Positions 7,394 to 16,863 of a stretch of 22,772 nt of DNA are shown in pieces. The position numbers were made by a program, and so were the translations under genes. This stretch comes from Clostridia bacterium. GTDB lineage: Bacteria > Bacillota > Clostridia > Oscillospirales > Ruminococcaceae. Every line of letters begins with the position of its first letter. The first letter of the stretch is position 1. The notes under the pieces were generated by a model, which made no database searches, was not told the origin of the DNA, and saw nothing but the letters and a program-made list of their open reading frames with translations. The DNA lies in contig BNZN01000012.1 in assembly GCA_026001145.1 (NCBI GenBank), forward strand, positions 1-22,772, given 5' to 3'.

Positions 7394-8296
7394 TTGAGTA
7401 AATTTATAGGTCAAAAATGTCAGTCATGCAAAGAAGAGCTGGACCTCGAAGCCGTTGTTGTTGTGTGCCCGGAATGTGGGGCGCCTTATCACAAAGAGTG
7501 TTTTTCCCATGAAGAGAAGTGTGTTTATGAAGAGCAACATGGAGATGAAAACTGTTTTTCATCAGAGGCAGGTACTTTGGATGTGCAAATCTGTGGTAAT
7601 TGCGGCAAGCAAAATGGTCGTTCTGATGACGTTTGTGTTTTTTGCGGAAAGCAGCTCAAACAGTTCAGGGAAGAAGCTAATATTCTTAAAAAAGAAGCAG
7701 CGAAATTTTCATCTTCATATCCCTCTTATCTGCCTGATGATGAGAATAAAGGGGCAATCGAGGCCTTCATCGGTTCTAATGCAGAATATTATGAGAATGC
7801 CTTTCGAGGAAAATACAGATTTAATTTTGCTGCATTTTTTTCTCCAATTTCCTTTTTTTTTTACCGCAAGATGTATGCGGTCGGATTGCTCTTCGCTGCA
7901 GGTTTGTTTGCAATATTTTATTCGTTTTTCAATCAAGTTGCACCACTTTACGTGTTTTTAGTTAGGCGAGGGTTTGTTGATTTTTCTTATTCCGCAACCT
8001 TAAACTTTATTTTTCAGAGTGGAAACCAGGTCCTCATTGATGAATTGACAAGGATTTCAAAATTTTTCGTCTTTTCGCTCTTTATAGTGCTTGCTATGAA
8101 TTTTTTGGCTGGGTTTCTAGCGAATAATATTTATAAAAGGCATGTTTTGAATGGTGTTAGGAAATGCAAAGCGATTTATGCTGAGCATTTTGAAAAGGTG
8201 CTACCTATTGTGGGAGGGACCAGCTTTTTATCAGCTGTTGGGGCGTTGTTGGTTTTTTTACTCCTGTTTTGGTTTATTTTGTTTGGTTTATTTTGA
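7394..8296 (+). CDS. RING-like/zinc-ribbon membrane protein
   Basis: This 300-residue protein has two metal-binding modules, then membrane helices. Residues 9-43 hold C9, C12, C25, C28, H33, C36 and C43 in a CxxC-x12-CxxC-x4-HxxC pattern, as in the prokaryotic RING-finger family. Residues 67-84 hold a CxxC-x10-CxxC zinc ribbon. A charged helix and then a segment like DUF2628 follow (FNFAAFFSPISFFFYRKMYA, residues 143-162), with hydrophobic stretches near 161-181, 222-245 and 277-300. The TTG start at 7394 has GGGAAGGTG nine bases upstream. Prokaryotic RING proteins have no settled role, and ubiquitin-type activity should not be assumed. Immediate neighbours give no functional clue. Confidence 0.8.
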   Translation: MSKFIGQKCQSCKEELDLEAVVVVCPECGAPYHKECFSHEEKCVYEEQHGDENCFSSEAGTLDVQICGNCGKQNGRSDDVCVFCGKQLKQFREEANILKKEAAKFSSSYPSYLPDDENKGAIEAFIGSNAEYYENAFRGKYRFNFAAFFSPISFFFYRKMYAVGLLFAAGLFAIFYSFFNQVAPLYVFLVRRGFVDFSYSATLNFIFQSGNQVLIDELTRISKFFVFSLFIVLAMNFLAGFLANNIYKRHVLNGVRKCKAIYAEHFEKVLPIVGGTSFLSAVGALLVFLLLFWFILFGLF

Positions 8297-8358
8297 GTTA
8301 AGTTTAGATCCGAGTGACATAATTTGGAATTTGGCCCTTTTTCTGACTCGGTTAAGAG

Positions 8359-8367
8359 TGATATAAT
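8359..8367 (+). promoter_or_regulatory. Possible extended -10 promoter
   Basis: TGATATAAT is a perfect -10 hexamer with an extended TG, about 100 bases before the sortase gene. No convincing -35 is seen at 17 bases. It may act together with or instead of the promoter at 8388-8416. Confidence 0.35.
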
Positions 8368-8387
8368 AATTTACGCACTTATAGGCC

Positions 8388-8416
8388 TTGTAAAATTTGG
8401 ATTCTTCTGGTACAAT
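8388..8416 (+). promoter_or_regulatory. Promoter of the sortase gene
   Basis: TTGTAA at 8388-8393 and TACAAT at 8411-8416 are 17 bases apart, about 48 bases before the chosen sortase start. Since no clear promoter is seen directly before atpI, transcription from here may continue into the ATP synthase operon. Confidence 0.5.
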
Positions 8417-8463
8417 ACCGGAGGGTTTTACTAAGGACAGTTTTGCGAAAGAGGTTATTGTCT

Positions 8464-9534
8464 ATGTTGTTTGGCACAAAAAAGAAATTGGTTTTCGGTT
8501 TGACGGTTATTTTGCTTGTGTTGAGCTTATCTGGGGGTTGCCCATTTCGAAAAGAAACGCCAGAGGTAGAGGTCAAGCCAGAGGCAGAGGATGAGGAACT
8601 AAAGGAAGATATGATAGCGCGTCCGGTTTTGCAGCCAAAGTTAAAAACTGAGCGTGAGAAACATCCCGATGCGGTTGCGTGGATTTATGTTCCGGGGACA
8701 AACATTGACTATCCAGTTATGAAGAGTGAAAAAAAAGATAAAAGTGATGCGTATCCTTACTATTATCGGCGCGCTGAAAACGGAGAACAGCGCCGGTCGG
8801 GTAGTATTTGGACTCTTATGGCTTGCAATTTTGCTTCTCGAAAAACTTTGTCGCGAAACACTGTTGTTGCAGGCCACCATATGGAAAAGGGAACGGATAA
8901 GGATTATGATGTACGACTTGCCCAACTTGAAAAGTTTTACGAAATAAATTTTGCGCATGAGCATCCATATGTATTCTTCTCTATTCCTGGCGAAGACATG
9001 GTGTTTGAGGTGTTCGCCGTCTACATTGCAGAGGTTCCAGGGAGAGATCCTAAAGTTAAAGGATTCCCTTACTATACTTCTTATTTTCTTCCGGACGGCA
9101 AAGAGTACAAAGAGTGCAGGGGTGGAGATGGTTCACTCCCGGCGGTTGTTAACGAAGAAGGGTTGAGCTGCATTCAAAAAATTGCTCGCGAGGCGAAGTT
9201 GAGATCGCTTTATAATTACGAAACTAAAGTGGGCAAAGATAGCAAGATAATTACCCTTACAACCTGCACATATAAATATGGCAAAACAGGTTCGAAGAAT
9301 TGTGACGTTATTGAGTTTGTTGTTCAAGGAAAGTTGCTTTCTACCTCGAAGAAGCTCTATGATAAAGCAAGGTTCTTTTCAAAGAATGAGAATCCGAAAC
9401 CTCCTCAGGATTTGCCGAACCCTAATGTTGATTATGTTTACATGGCTGAGGGAGAGTTGATTGATGAACCTGCAGAGGCGAGTGACAAAGAACTGGAACC
9501 GAGCAGCAGGGAGAGCGACGATAAAAAGAAGTGA
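8464..9534 (+). CDS. Class B sortase-like protein with Glu in place of the catalytic Arg
   Basis: Sortases anchor secreted proteins to the cell wall by a Cys transpeptidase reaction. This 356-residue protein has an N-terminal membrane anchor (about residues 9-25), an acidic linker, the SrtB entry segment AWIYVPGTNIDYPVMKS, catalytic His138 in AGHHM, and Cys268 in TLTTCTY. The strand that normally reads R-[IF]-V-V here reads E284-F-V-V-Q-G-K, so the catalytic Arg is replaced by Glu. It also carries a roughly 60-residue acidic C-terminal tail not usual in sortases. The ATG at 8464 has AGAGG nine bases upstream; a TTG at 8443 preceded by AAGGA is an alternative start. No sorting-signal substrate is seen in the window. 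It may be inactive, use another Arg, or have changed chemistry. Confidence 0.85.
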   Translation: MLFGTKKKLVFGLTVILLVLSLSGGCPFRKETPEVEVKPEAEDEELKEDMIARPVLQPKLKTEREKHPDAVAWIYVPGTNIDYPVMKSEKKDKSDAYPYYYRRAENGEQRRSGSIWTLMACNFASRKTLSRNTVVAGHHMEKGTDKDYDVRLAQLEKFYEINFAHEHPYVFFSIPGEDMVFEVFAVYIAEVPGRDPKVKGFPYYTSYFLPDGKEYKECRGGDGSLPAVVNEEGLSCIQKIAREAKLRSLYNYETKVGKDSKIITLTTCTYKYGKTGSKNCDVIEFVVQGKLLSTSKKLYDKARFFSKNENPKPPQDLPNPNVDYVYMAEGELIDEPAEASDKELEPSSRESDDKKK

Positions 9535-9599
9535 TTTGAGGTTTTAAGTTTTTTTCTGCAGAGGGTTTGTGAAAATTAGTTCTGATGAGGATGTGTGTG

Positions 9600-9983
9600 A
9601 TGAGAAAAATCTTGGCAAAAACGAAATCTGATCTCGTCCGGTTGGCCTTTTCTCTTGTGCTGTTTGATGTTGTTTTTTGCCTGGCTTTGTTTTTGATTAG
9701 GTGCTTTGCAACCTCTGTTTTGGTAAGTGTTTTTCTTGGTAGTGTCTGTTCGTTTTTAAATTTTGTTTTTTTGAATATCGCGGTGCACAAGGCCATGGAT
9801 ATGGCAGCAACCGATGCCAAAAGCCACATGAGGCGCCGTTATGCTGCAAGATATTTGTTGCTTGCTGCGGTTTCGGCTTTGTTTTTGCAGTTTGAGTTTT
9901 TTAATATTGTGGCATTTTTTTTACCGATGTTCGTTCCCAAATTTTATCTTTTGTTTTCTGAATTAATTCAAAAGAGGAGGTGA
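9600..9983 (+). CDS. atpI: ATP synthase subunit I (AtpI)
   Basis: This small 127-residue membrane protein has about four hydrophobic segments and a basic loop (HMRRRYAARY). It stands at the head of the atp operon, where atpI encodes an assembly helper for the c ring. Similarity to AtpI is by topology, by the GSVCSFLNFVFLNIAVHKAM segment after TM2, and by position. The ATG at 9600 sits nine bases after GATGAGG; ATGs at 9585 and 9591 are in frame but would overlap that site. Its stop codon lies within the ribosome binding region of atpB (AGGAGGTGA), implying coupling. The family diverges fast, so the name rests partly on context. Confidence 0.8.
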   Translation: MRKILAKTKSDLVRLAFSLVLFDVVFCLALFLIRCFATSVLVSVFLGSVCSFLNFVFLNIAVHKAMDMAATDAKSHMRRRYAARYLLLAAVSALFLQFEFFNIVAFFLPMFVPKFYLLFSELIQKRR

Positions 9984-9989
9984 CTTGCG

Positions 9990-10709
9990 GTGGAAATTAC
10001 TGGTGCCAAAATTCTTTTCGAAACCCCGATATTTGGCGGTATCCGGATTACTGAAACAACGGCTGTAGGCTGGGGGGTTGTTGTTGTTTTGATTGGTTTG
10101 GTCAAGTTTTTCACAAGCCGCGTTGAAAAGGTTCCAAGAGGAAAGCAGGTCTTAGCGGAAATGTTTGTGGATTTTATTTATGGCCAGGTCGAATCTGTTG
10201 CAGGGAAGAGATCTCTGGGGATTGCGCCGTATATTGGCACCATATTTTTGATGTCGATTACCAGCAGTCTTAGTGCTGTGGTCGGAGTGCGACCACCAAC
10301 GGTTGACATCAATACGACCGCTGCCTGGAGTTTGGTGACTTTCTTTTTGATTGCGGCAACAAAGATTAAGGCACACGGTTTTTTTGGACATTTGAAAGAG
10401 TATCTTAACCCCCTTAACATTGTTGATGTGCTTGCTCTTCCGGTTTCGATGGCGCTAAGGCATTTTAGCAACATATTGTCGGGTTTTATTTTGATGGAAC
10501 TAATTGGTTTGGCTTTGGCTGAGCTAAGTTCGCTTGCTTTGGGCGCCTTTGGAGAATATTTCCCTGTTTTTAGAGCTGGTATCCCTGCGGTTTTGTCTCT
10601 TTATTTTGATTTTTTTGGAAGTTTCATTCAGGCATTTGTTTTCATAATGTTAACAATGGTATTTGTTGGTATGGCAAGTGAAAAAAAAGAGGAACATGAA
10701 AATATTTAA
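9990..10709 (+). CDS. atpB: ATP synthase Fo subunit a
   Basis: This is the stator half of the ion channel next to the rotating c ring. The 239-residue membrane protein has the essential Arg at R157 in LPVSMALRHFSN (E. coli R210), the conserved RPPTVDIN segment at 101-108, and Q214 in SFIQAFVFIML (E. coli Q252 region). Five or so membrane helices are visible. It starts with GTG 9990, six bases after a near-perfect AGGAGGTGA. The length is at the short end for subunit a, as usual in Firmicutes. It is second in the operon, before the c subunit, in the standard order. Confidence 0.95.
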   Translation: MEITGAKILFETPIFGGIRITETTAVGWGVVVVLIGLVKFFTSRVEKVPRGKQVLAEMFVDFIYGQVESVAGKRSLGIAPYIGTIFLMSITSSLSAVVGVRPPTVDINTTAAWSLVTFFLIAATKIKAHGFFGHLKEYLNPLNIVDVLALPVSMALRHFSNILSGFILMELIGLALAELSSLALGAFGEYFPVFRAGIPAVLSLYFDFFGSFIQAFVFIMLTMVFVGMASEKKEEHENI

Positions 10710-10720
10710 CATTTGTTGTT

Positions 10721-10743
10721 AAGCTTTTAGTTCGGCTGAGCTT
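10721..10743 (+). promoter_or_regulatory. Stem-loop between atpB and atpE
   Basis: AAGCT at 10721-10725 pairs with AGCTT at 10739-10743, with a small inner stem and a TTCGG loop. It lies in the longest gap between Fo genes and is not followed by a T-run. It may be an mRNA processing or stability element helping to raise c-subunit output, since c is needed in many copies. The structure is weak and read by eye only. Confidence 0.3.
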
Positions 10744-10780
10744 TGTTAAAAGTTTATTTAACTTGAAGGAGGGTTTTGTT

Positions 10781-11047
10781 ATGTCGATGGATCAAGCGAT
10801 AGTCATGGGGGCTTCGGCTCTTGGTGCGGGAATTTCAATGTTTGGTTGTTTTGGTGCCGGTCTGGGGCAGGGTTTTGCTACAGGGAAAGCCGTGGAAGCG
10901 GTGGCAAGACAACCGGAGGCAAAGTCTGCGATTACTACAACTTTGATGATAGGTTGTGCGTTTGCGGAAACTACGTGTCTTTATGGATTTCTTGTTGCGA
11001 TATTTCTGACATTCACCAATCCGTTTACGAATGCTTTGGTGGGATAA
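10781..11047 (+). CDS. atpE: ATP synthase Fo subunit c, Na+-type signature
   Basis: This rotor ring subunit is an 88-residue two-helix hairpin with the polar loop ARQPEA at residues 42-47. The ion-binding carboxylate is E63 in CAFAETTCLY. The residues that define Na+ sites in the Ilyobacter tartaricus ring (Q32, E65, S66, T67, Y70) correspond to Q30 in GLGQG, E63, T64, T65 and Y68 here, at a constant offset of two, so Na+ coupling is likely by homology. The ATG at 10781 follows a strong AAGGAGGG, stronger than its neighbours and consistent with high c-subunit demand. The TTG at 10763 lies at that site and is not the start. Confidence 0.95.
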   Translation: MSMDQAIVMGASALGAGISMFGCFGAGLGQGFATGKAVEAVARQPEAKSAITTTLMIGCAFAETTCLYGFLVAIFLTFTNPFTNALVG

Positions 11048-11092
11048 TTGTTTGAATTTTGCTTGTGATTTTGGAAAAAAGGGGGTTTGAAC

Positions 11093-11596
11093 TTGAACGA
11101 ACCATTGATCGGTTTTAGGGTCCCAGAGATTTGTTTTGCTTGGATCAATCTGTTATTTCTTTTCTGGGTGGTAAAGAAATATTTCTTTAAGCCGATTAAA
11201 GCTATGATAGAACACAGAAAAGCAGAGATTAGCGGTACGTATGCTAAGGCAGACGCAACAAATGAAAAGGCAAAAAAGCTGGAAGAGGAATATAAACAAA
11301 AGTTGGCTGATGCGAAACTCGAAGCAGCTCAGATAATAAACATGGCAACGGCAAGTTCCGAAGCGAAAGCTGAAGCCATAATAGAACAGGCGAAACAAAA
11401 GGCTATGCAAATTCTTGAAAAAGCTCAGTTGCAGATTAAGAAAGAAAAAGATGACTCGCTGCGTGAAGTTTTTGACGAAGTTGCAGATGTCGTTTTGATT
11501 ACGGCTTCCAAATTGCTTGAAAAAGAAATGAACATGGAAGATCACCGTGAAATCATAAATAAGGTTTTGGGAGAAATACGCACGGAGGTCAAGTAG
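11093..11596 (+). CDS. atpF: ATP synthase Fo subunit b
   Basis: This is the peripheral stalk subunit. The 167-residue protein has one N-terminal membrane helix (about residues 12-28, CFAWINLLFLFWVVKKY), the typical FFKPIKAMIEHRKAEI turn into the cytoplasm, then a long Lys/Glu/Ala coiled coil to the end. The TTG at 11093 is seven bases after AAGGGGG; the TTG at 11087 is too close. The C-terminal end binds the delta subunit's C-terminal domain in known F-ATPases, and so could also bind the delta-like protein at 12293. Confidence 0.93.
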   Translation: MNEPLIGFRVPEICFAWINLLFLFWVVKKYFFKPIKAMIEHRKAEISGTYAKADATNEKAKKLEEEYKQKLADAKLEAAQIINMATASSEAKAEAIIEQAKQKAMQILEKAQLQIKKEKDDSLREVFDEVADVVLITASKLLEKEMNMEDHREIINKVLGEIRTEVK

Positions 11597-11610
11597 GGAG
11601 TAGATGCAAG

Positions 11611-12135
11611 ATGGAAGATTTGTTGTTCAGTCGTTATGCTGAAGCAATGTTTGACGTGGCAAAAAATCAAGATTTGGATGAAATCTGTTCACAGTTCAAG
11701 TTTTTGAATGAGATTGTGGGAAACAGAGAAGTTATGAATTTTTTTGCCAGTTTTTCTGTTCCGAAGCAGGAAAAATTCAAGGTTATCGACAGAATTTTTA
11801 GTAATTTCAATCCGATTGTTGTTAGTTTTTTTAAGCTTCTTATCGAAAAACTATATGTTAGGTTTTTCGGAAAGATTTGGTACAGGTTCAAGCTTCTTTA
11901 TAATAACTTCAAAGGTATTGAAGAAGTGCAGGTTTTTTCTGTTGTTAAGCTGACTGAAGAGCAATTGCAAAATATTAAGGAGTCGCTTGAAAAAAAGATC
12001 AAAAAGACAGTTGAACTCGAAAACTTGCTTGATGAATCTTTAGTAGGAGGCCTTATCTTTAAATATGGTGGCAAAACGTTTGATGCAAGCTTACGAGGCC
12101 GTTTGAACAAGTTGAAATTACAAATGGCACAATAA
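11611..12135 (+). CDS. atpH: ATP synthase F1 subunit delta
   Basis: Delta joins the peripheral stalk to the top of F1. The 174-residue protein has the N-terminal helical domain (residues 1-105, starting FSRYAEAMFDVAKNQ), which in E. coli binds the N-terminal peptide of an alpha subunit. The C-terminal domain (106-174, VFSVVKLTEEQLQNIKESLE, then LVGGLIFKYGGKTFDASLRG) contacts subunit b. The ATG at 11611 has GGGAG about eleven bases upstream. Length and motifs are normal, so this is the working copy. Its residues 102-174 are repeated in the next gene. It is followed by an unusual 157-base gap, unlike the tight spacing elsewhere in the operon. Confidence 0.93.
   Translation: MEDLLFSRYAEAMFDVAKNQDLDEICSQFKFLNEIVGNREVMNFFASFSVPKQEKFKVIDRIFSNFNPIVVSFFKLLIEKLYVRFFGKIWYRFKLLYNNFKGIEEVQVFSVVKLTEEQLQNIKESLEKKIKKTVELENLLDESLVGGLIFKYGGKTFDASLRGRLNKLKLQMAQ
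11914..12132 (+). repeat. Delta C-terminal segment, parent copy of an ancient duplication
   Basis: These bases encode delta residues 102-174 and align without gaps to 12356-12574. I count about 40 identical residues of 73. The longest shared DNA run noted is 17 bases, GAAGAGCAATTGCAAAA, at 11956-11972 and 12398-12414. Confidence 0.85.
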
Positions 12136-12218
12136 GTGAAACAAGGCGTTAGTGGTGAAAAGTGGCAGATATAGCTGTGAGGTTGTTTTTGCTATCAGAG
12201 TGTTAGCCGGATTTTATA

Positions 12219-12246
12219 TTGAGCAATAGTTTTACTAATGTACTAT
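12219..12246 (+). promoter_or_regulatory. Possible internal promoter before gene X
   Basis: TTGAGC at 12219-12224 and TACTAT at 12241-12246 are 16 bases apart, each matching 4 of 6 consensus bases. The 157-base gap 12136-12292 holds no gene, tRNA or clear terminator. A weak promoter here could give separate expression of gene X and the F1 genes. Confidence 0.25.
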
Positions 12247-12292
12247 CTATTTGTGTTTGAACTATTTGTATGAGAGGAATATGGTGGAATGA

Positions 12293-12589
12293 ATGTCGCT
12301 TAAGCCTTGTGAAACGGCCAGAGTAATTAAAAGGCAAATCATAAAATATTCCGGAAAAATCGAAGAGGTACGAGTGTTTTCGGCTGTTAAGTTAACCGAA
12401 GAGCAATTGCAAAAAATGAAAAGTATGCTTGAAGACAAACTTAAAAAATCTGTTGCGATTGAAAACTTGGTGAATAAATCTTTGATCAGTGGAGTTGTTT
12501 TGAAATATGGGGACAGTTTGCTTGATGCAAGCTTTGAATCAGCTTTGAAAAATTTGAGGTTGCAGATAGCTGAAGTAAATTTGGGTTAA
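12293..12589 (+). CDS. Alpha-N-terminus/delta-C-terminus hybrid protein in the atp operon
   Basis: This 98-residue extra gene lies between atpH and atpA. Residues 1-24 align with the alpha subunit N-terminus (MSLKPCETARVIKRQIIKYS against [20 protein letters not shown]; about 14 of 24 identical). Residues 22-94 align without gaps to delta residues 102-174 (about 40 of 73 identical, including VKLTEEQLQ). The joint falls on the shared residues IE. The delta N-terminal domain is absent. The ATG at 12293 follows GGTGG; the stop is 21 bases before the atpA start. In known F-ATPases the alpha N-terminal helix binds delta's N-domain and the delta C-domain binds b, so this protein holds two stalk-binding parts. 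It could help assembly, compete with delta, or be a decaying by-product; the open, diverged frame favours use. Confidence 0.85.
   Translation: MSLKPCETARVIKRQIIKYSGKIEEVRVFSAVKLTEEQLQKMKSMLEDKLKKSVAIENLVNKSLISGVVLKYGDSLLDASFESALKNLRLQIAEVNLG
12356..12574 (+). repeat. Delta C-terminal segment, diverged second copy
   Basis: This is the partner of 11914-12132 and forms most of gene X. Divergence is spread along the segment with no stop or frame change, which is how a copy under some protein-level constraint looks. Confidence 0.85.
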
Positions 12590-12610
12590 TTGAAGGGGTT
12601 GGTTAAGAAA

Positions 12611-14116
12611 ATGCAACTTAAACCTGACGAAATAACCAAAATCATTAAAGATCAGATTAAAAATTATTCAAGCAAAATTGAATTATTAGACGTCGGAACT
12701 GTTATCAGTGTTGGGGACGGTATTGTCAGTATTTATGGCTTGGATGATTGTATGTCCTGTGAGTTGTTGGAATTTGAAGACGGTACTAAAGCACTGGTTT
12801 TGAATTTGGAAGAGGACGTCATTGGTGCTGTTGTTCTTGGCCCTTGTGATAATATCAAAGAGGGTTCGAGCGTCAAGCGTACGGGAAAGATTGTTTCTGT
12901 TCCTGTTGGTGAGGAGCTGATTGGACGTGTTGTTAACGCTCTTGGTCAACCGATCGACGGCATGTCTCCGATTGATGCGAGTGAGTTCAGGCCAACTGAA
13001 TGTGATGCGCCCGGGATAGTCGCAAGGAGTCATGTTGATACTCCGCTCGAAACAGGAATTAAGGCGATTGATTCGATGATCCCAATTGGAAAAGGGCAAA
13101 GAGAGCTCATCATTGGAGACAGGCAGACAGGGAAAACGACAATAGCGATAGACACGATCATGAACCAAAAGGGGAAAAACGTGATTTGTGTTTATGTTGC
13201 GATTGGGCAGAAGAATTCAACAGTGGCGCAGGTTGTTGAGATGCTGAGGACTAATGGTGCAATGGATTACACGGTTGTTGTTAGTGCAACTGCCTCGGAT
13301 TCTAGTGCGCTGCAATATATCGCTCCGTATACAGGGTGTACAATTGGCGAATATTTCATGGATACGGGGAAAGATGTTTTGTGCGTTTATGATGATCTTT
13401 CTAAGCATGCTGTTGCCTATAGGGCAATCTCTTTGTTGCTCAGGAAACCGCCGGGAAGGGAAGCGTATCCCGGAGACGTTTTTTATCTTCACTCAAGGTT
13501 GCTTGAACGTGCCGCCAGGATGAGCAAAGAGTGTGGTGGCGGGTCTCTTAGTGCTTTGCCCATAATAGAAACGCAAGCTGGAGATATTTCGGCGTATATA
13601 CCTACAAATGTAATCTCTATCACAGACGGACAGATTTTTCTTGAATCTGAGTTGTTTTTTGCAGGGGTTAGGCCAGCTGTTAACCCCGGGGTTTCTGTGT
13701 CGCGCGTGGGGGGGCATGCGCAGATTAAGGCCATGAAAAAACTTTCAGGTACCCTTAAGTTACTTTATTCTCAGTTCATAGAATTGCAGGCGTTTTCCCA
13801 ATTTGGTTCTGAGCTTGATGAAAGCACGAGAAAGAAGATTGACCAGGGAGAGAGAATCGTTGAAATTTTGAAACAAAATAATAACAGTCCGGTAAGGATG
13901 GAATGCCAGGTTATTATTATATATGCAATAATTAATCATTTGCTGGGTGATATTGCGGTCTCTGATTTGTTGCGTTTTGAAGAGGGTTTGTTTGGCTATG
14001 TGATTCAAAGTCATAACGATTTGTTGGTCTCGATTCTAACGGATGGTTTGACTGAAGAAATTGAGGAGCAAATTAAAACGGCAATTCATGAATATAAGAG
14101 CATGTTTGCGGCTTAA
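12611..14116 (+). CDS. atpA: ATP synthase F1 subunit alpha
   Basis: This is the regulatory nucleotide-binding subunit of F1 (three per complex). The 501-residue protein has the N-terminal peptide that binds delta (residues 1-22), a beta-barrel domain, the Walker A GDRQTGKT at 169-176, and the family signature region in [19 protein letters not shown]. In that signature Pro replaces the Val usual in NVG. The ATG at 12611 gives a normal N-terminus; in-frame TTGs at 12590 and 12599 would lengthen it. AAGGGG lies at 12593-12598, a rather long twelve bases before the ATG. Its first 24 residues were the source of the start of gene X. Confidence 0.96.
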   Translation: MQLKPDEITKIIKDQIKNYSSKIELLDVGTVISVGDGIVSIYGLDDCMSCELLEFEDGTKALVLNLEEDVIGAVVLGPCDNIKEGSSVKRTGKIVSVPVGEELIGRVVNALGQPIDGMSPIDASEFRPTECDAPGIVARSHVDTPLETGIKAIDSMIPIGKGQRELIIGDRQTGKTTIAIDTIMNQKGKNVICVYVAIGQKNSTVAQVVEMLRTNGAMDYTVVVSATASDSSALQYIAPYTGCTIGEYFMDTGKDVLCVYDDLSKHAVAYRAISLLLRKPPGREAYPGDVFYLHSRLLERAARMSKECGGGSLSALPIIETQAGDISAYIPTNVISITDGQIFLESELFFAGVRPAVNPGVSVSRVGGHAQIKAMKKLSGTLKLLYSQFIELQAFSQFGSELDESTRKKIDQGERIVEILKQNNNSPVRMECQVIIIYAIINHLLGDIAVSDLLRFEEGLFGYVIQSHNDLLVSILTDGLTEEIEEQIKTAIHEYKSMFAA

Positions 14117-14143
14117 TTTGCTCGTAAAAAGGTGTGAGATCTT

Positions 14144-16412
<2,269 letters not shown>

Positions 16413-16429
16413 ATAAGGAAGTGTAAATT

Positions 16430-16837
16430 ATGGCTGGATTTAACCTGAGAATTCTAACTCCAACCAGGGTTGCCTTTGATGGCTTGGCGAAAAGTGTGTC
16501 ATTCAGAACAACTGAAGGGGAAGCGTGTGTTTTGAATGGGCATGAGGATTATGTTGCTCCTCTTGCGGTGGGCGCCGTGAGAATTGAAACAGAAAATGGT
16601 GAAAGAAAACTTGGATGCTCTTCATATGGTTTTGTTAATGTTTTAAGCAGTAATGTTAGTATTTTTTTAATAACATTTGAATTTGTGGAAGAAATTGATG
16701 TTGCTCGTGCCACCGAAGGAATGCAAAAAACGAGCGCCATCATAGCTGAAGGTGCAACTGGCGACGAATTGATGGATGCCAAGGCAAGGCATGAGCGTTG
16801 CAAGATGCGTCTGAAAGTAGCTAAGCTTTCCAGCTAA
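16430..16837 (+). CDS. atpC: ATP synthase F1 subunit epsilon
   Basis: This small rotor subunit can restrain ATP hydrolysis. The 135-residue protein has the N-terminal beta-sandwich (LRILTPTRVAFDGLAKSVSF, then the VLNGHEDYVAPLAVGAVRI segment corresponding to the usual LPGHAPL region) and a C-terminal helical hairpin from about residue 88 (EIDVARATEGMQKTSAIIAE). It starts with ATG 16430 after AAGGAAG. It is the last gene of the canonical operon. The following nfeD gene starts 26 bases on with no terminator, so transcription may continue. Confidence 0.93.
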   Translation: MAGFNLRILTPTRVAFDGLAKSVSFRTTEGEACVLNGHEDYVAPLAVGAVRIETENGERKLGCSSYGFVNVLSSNVSIFLITFEFVEEIDVARATEGMQKTSAIIAEGATGDELMDAKARHERCKMRLKVAKLSS

Positions 16838-16863
16838 TAGTTGCAGTTTTGAAGGAGAAATTT

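Noticed and set aside
8320..8350. Inverted repeat CCGAGT/ACTCGG before the sortase gene.
   Set aside because: Six pairs with a loop of about 30 bases and no T-run; probably chance.
12590..12611. An N-terminally extended atpA starting at TTG 12590.
   Set aside because: The alpha family and the copy preserved in the hybrid gene both start at the Met-x-Leu-Lys-Pro sequence corresponding to 12611.
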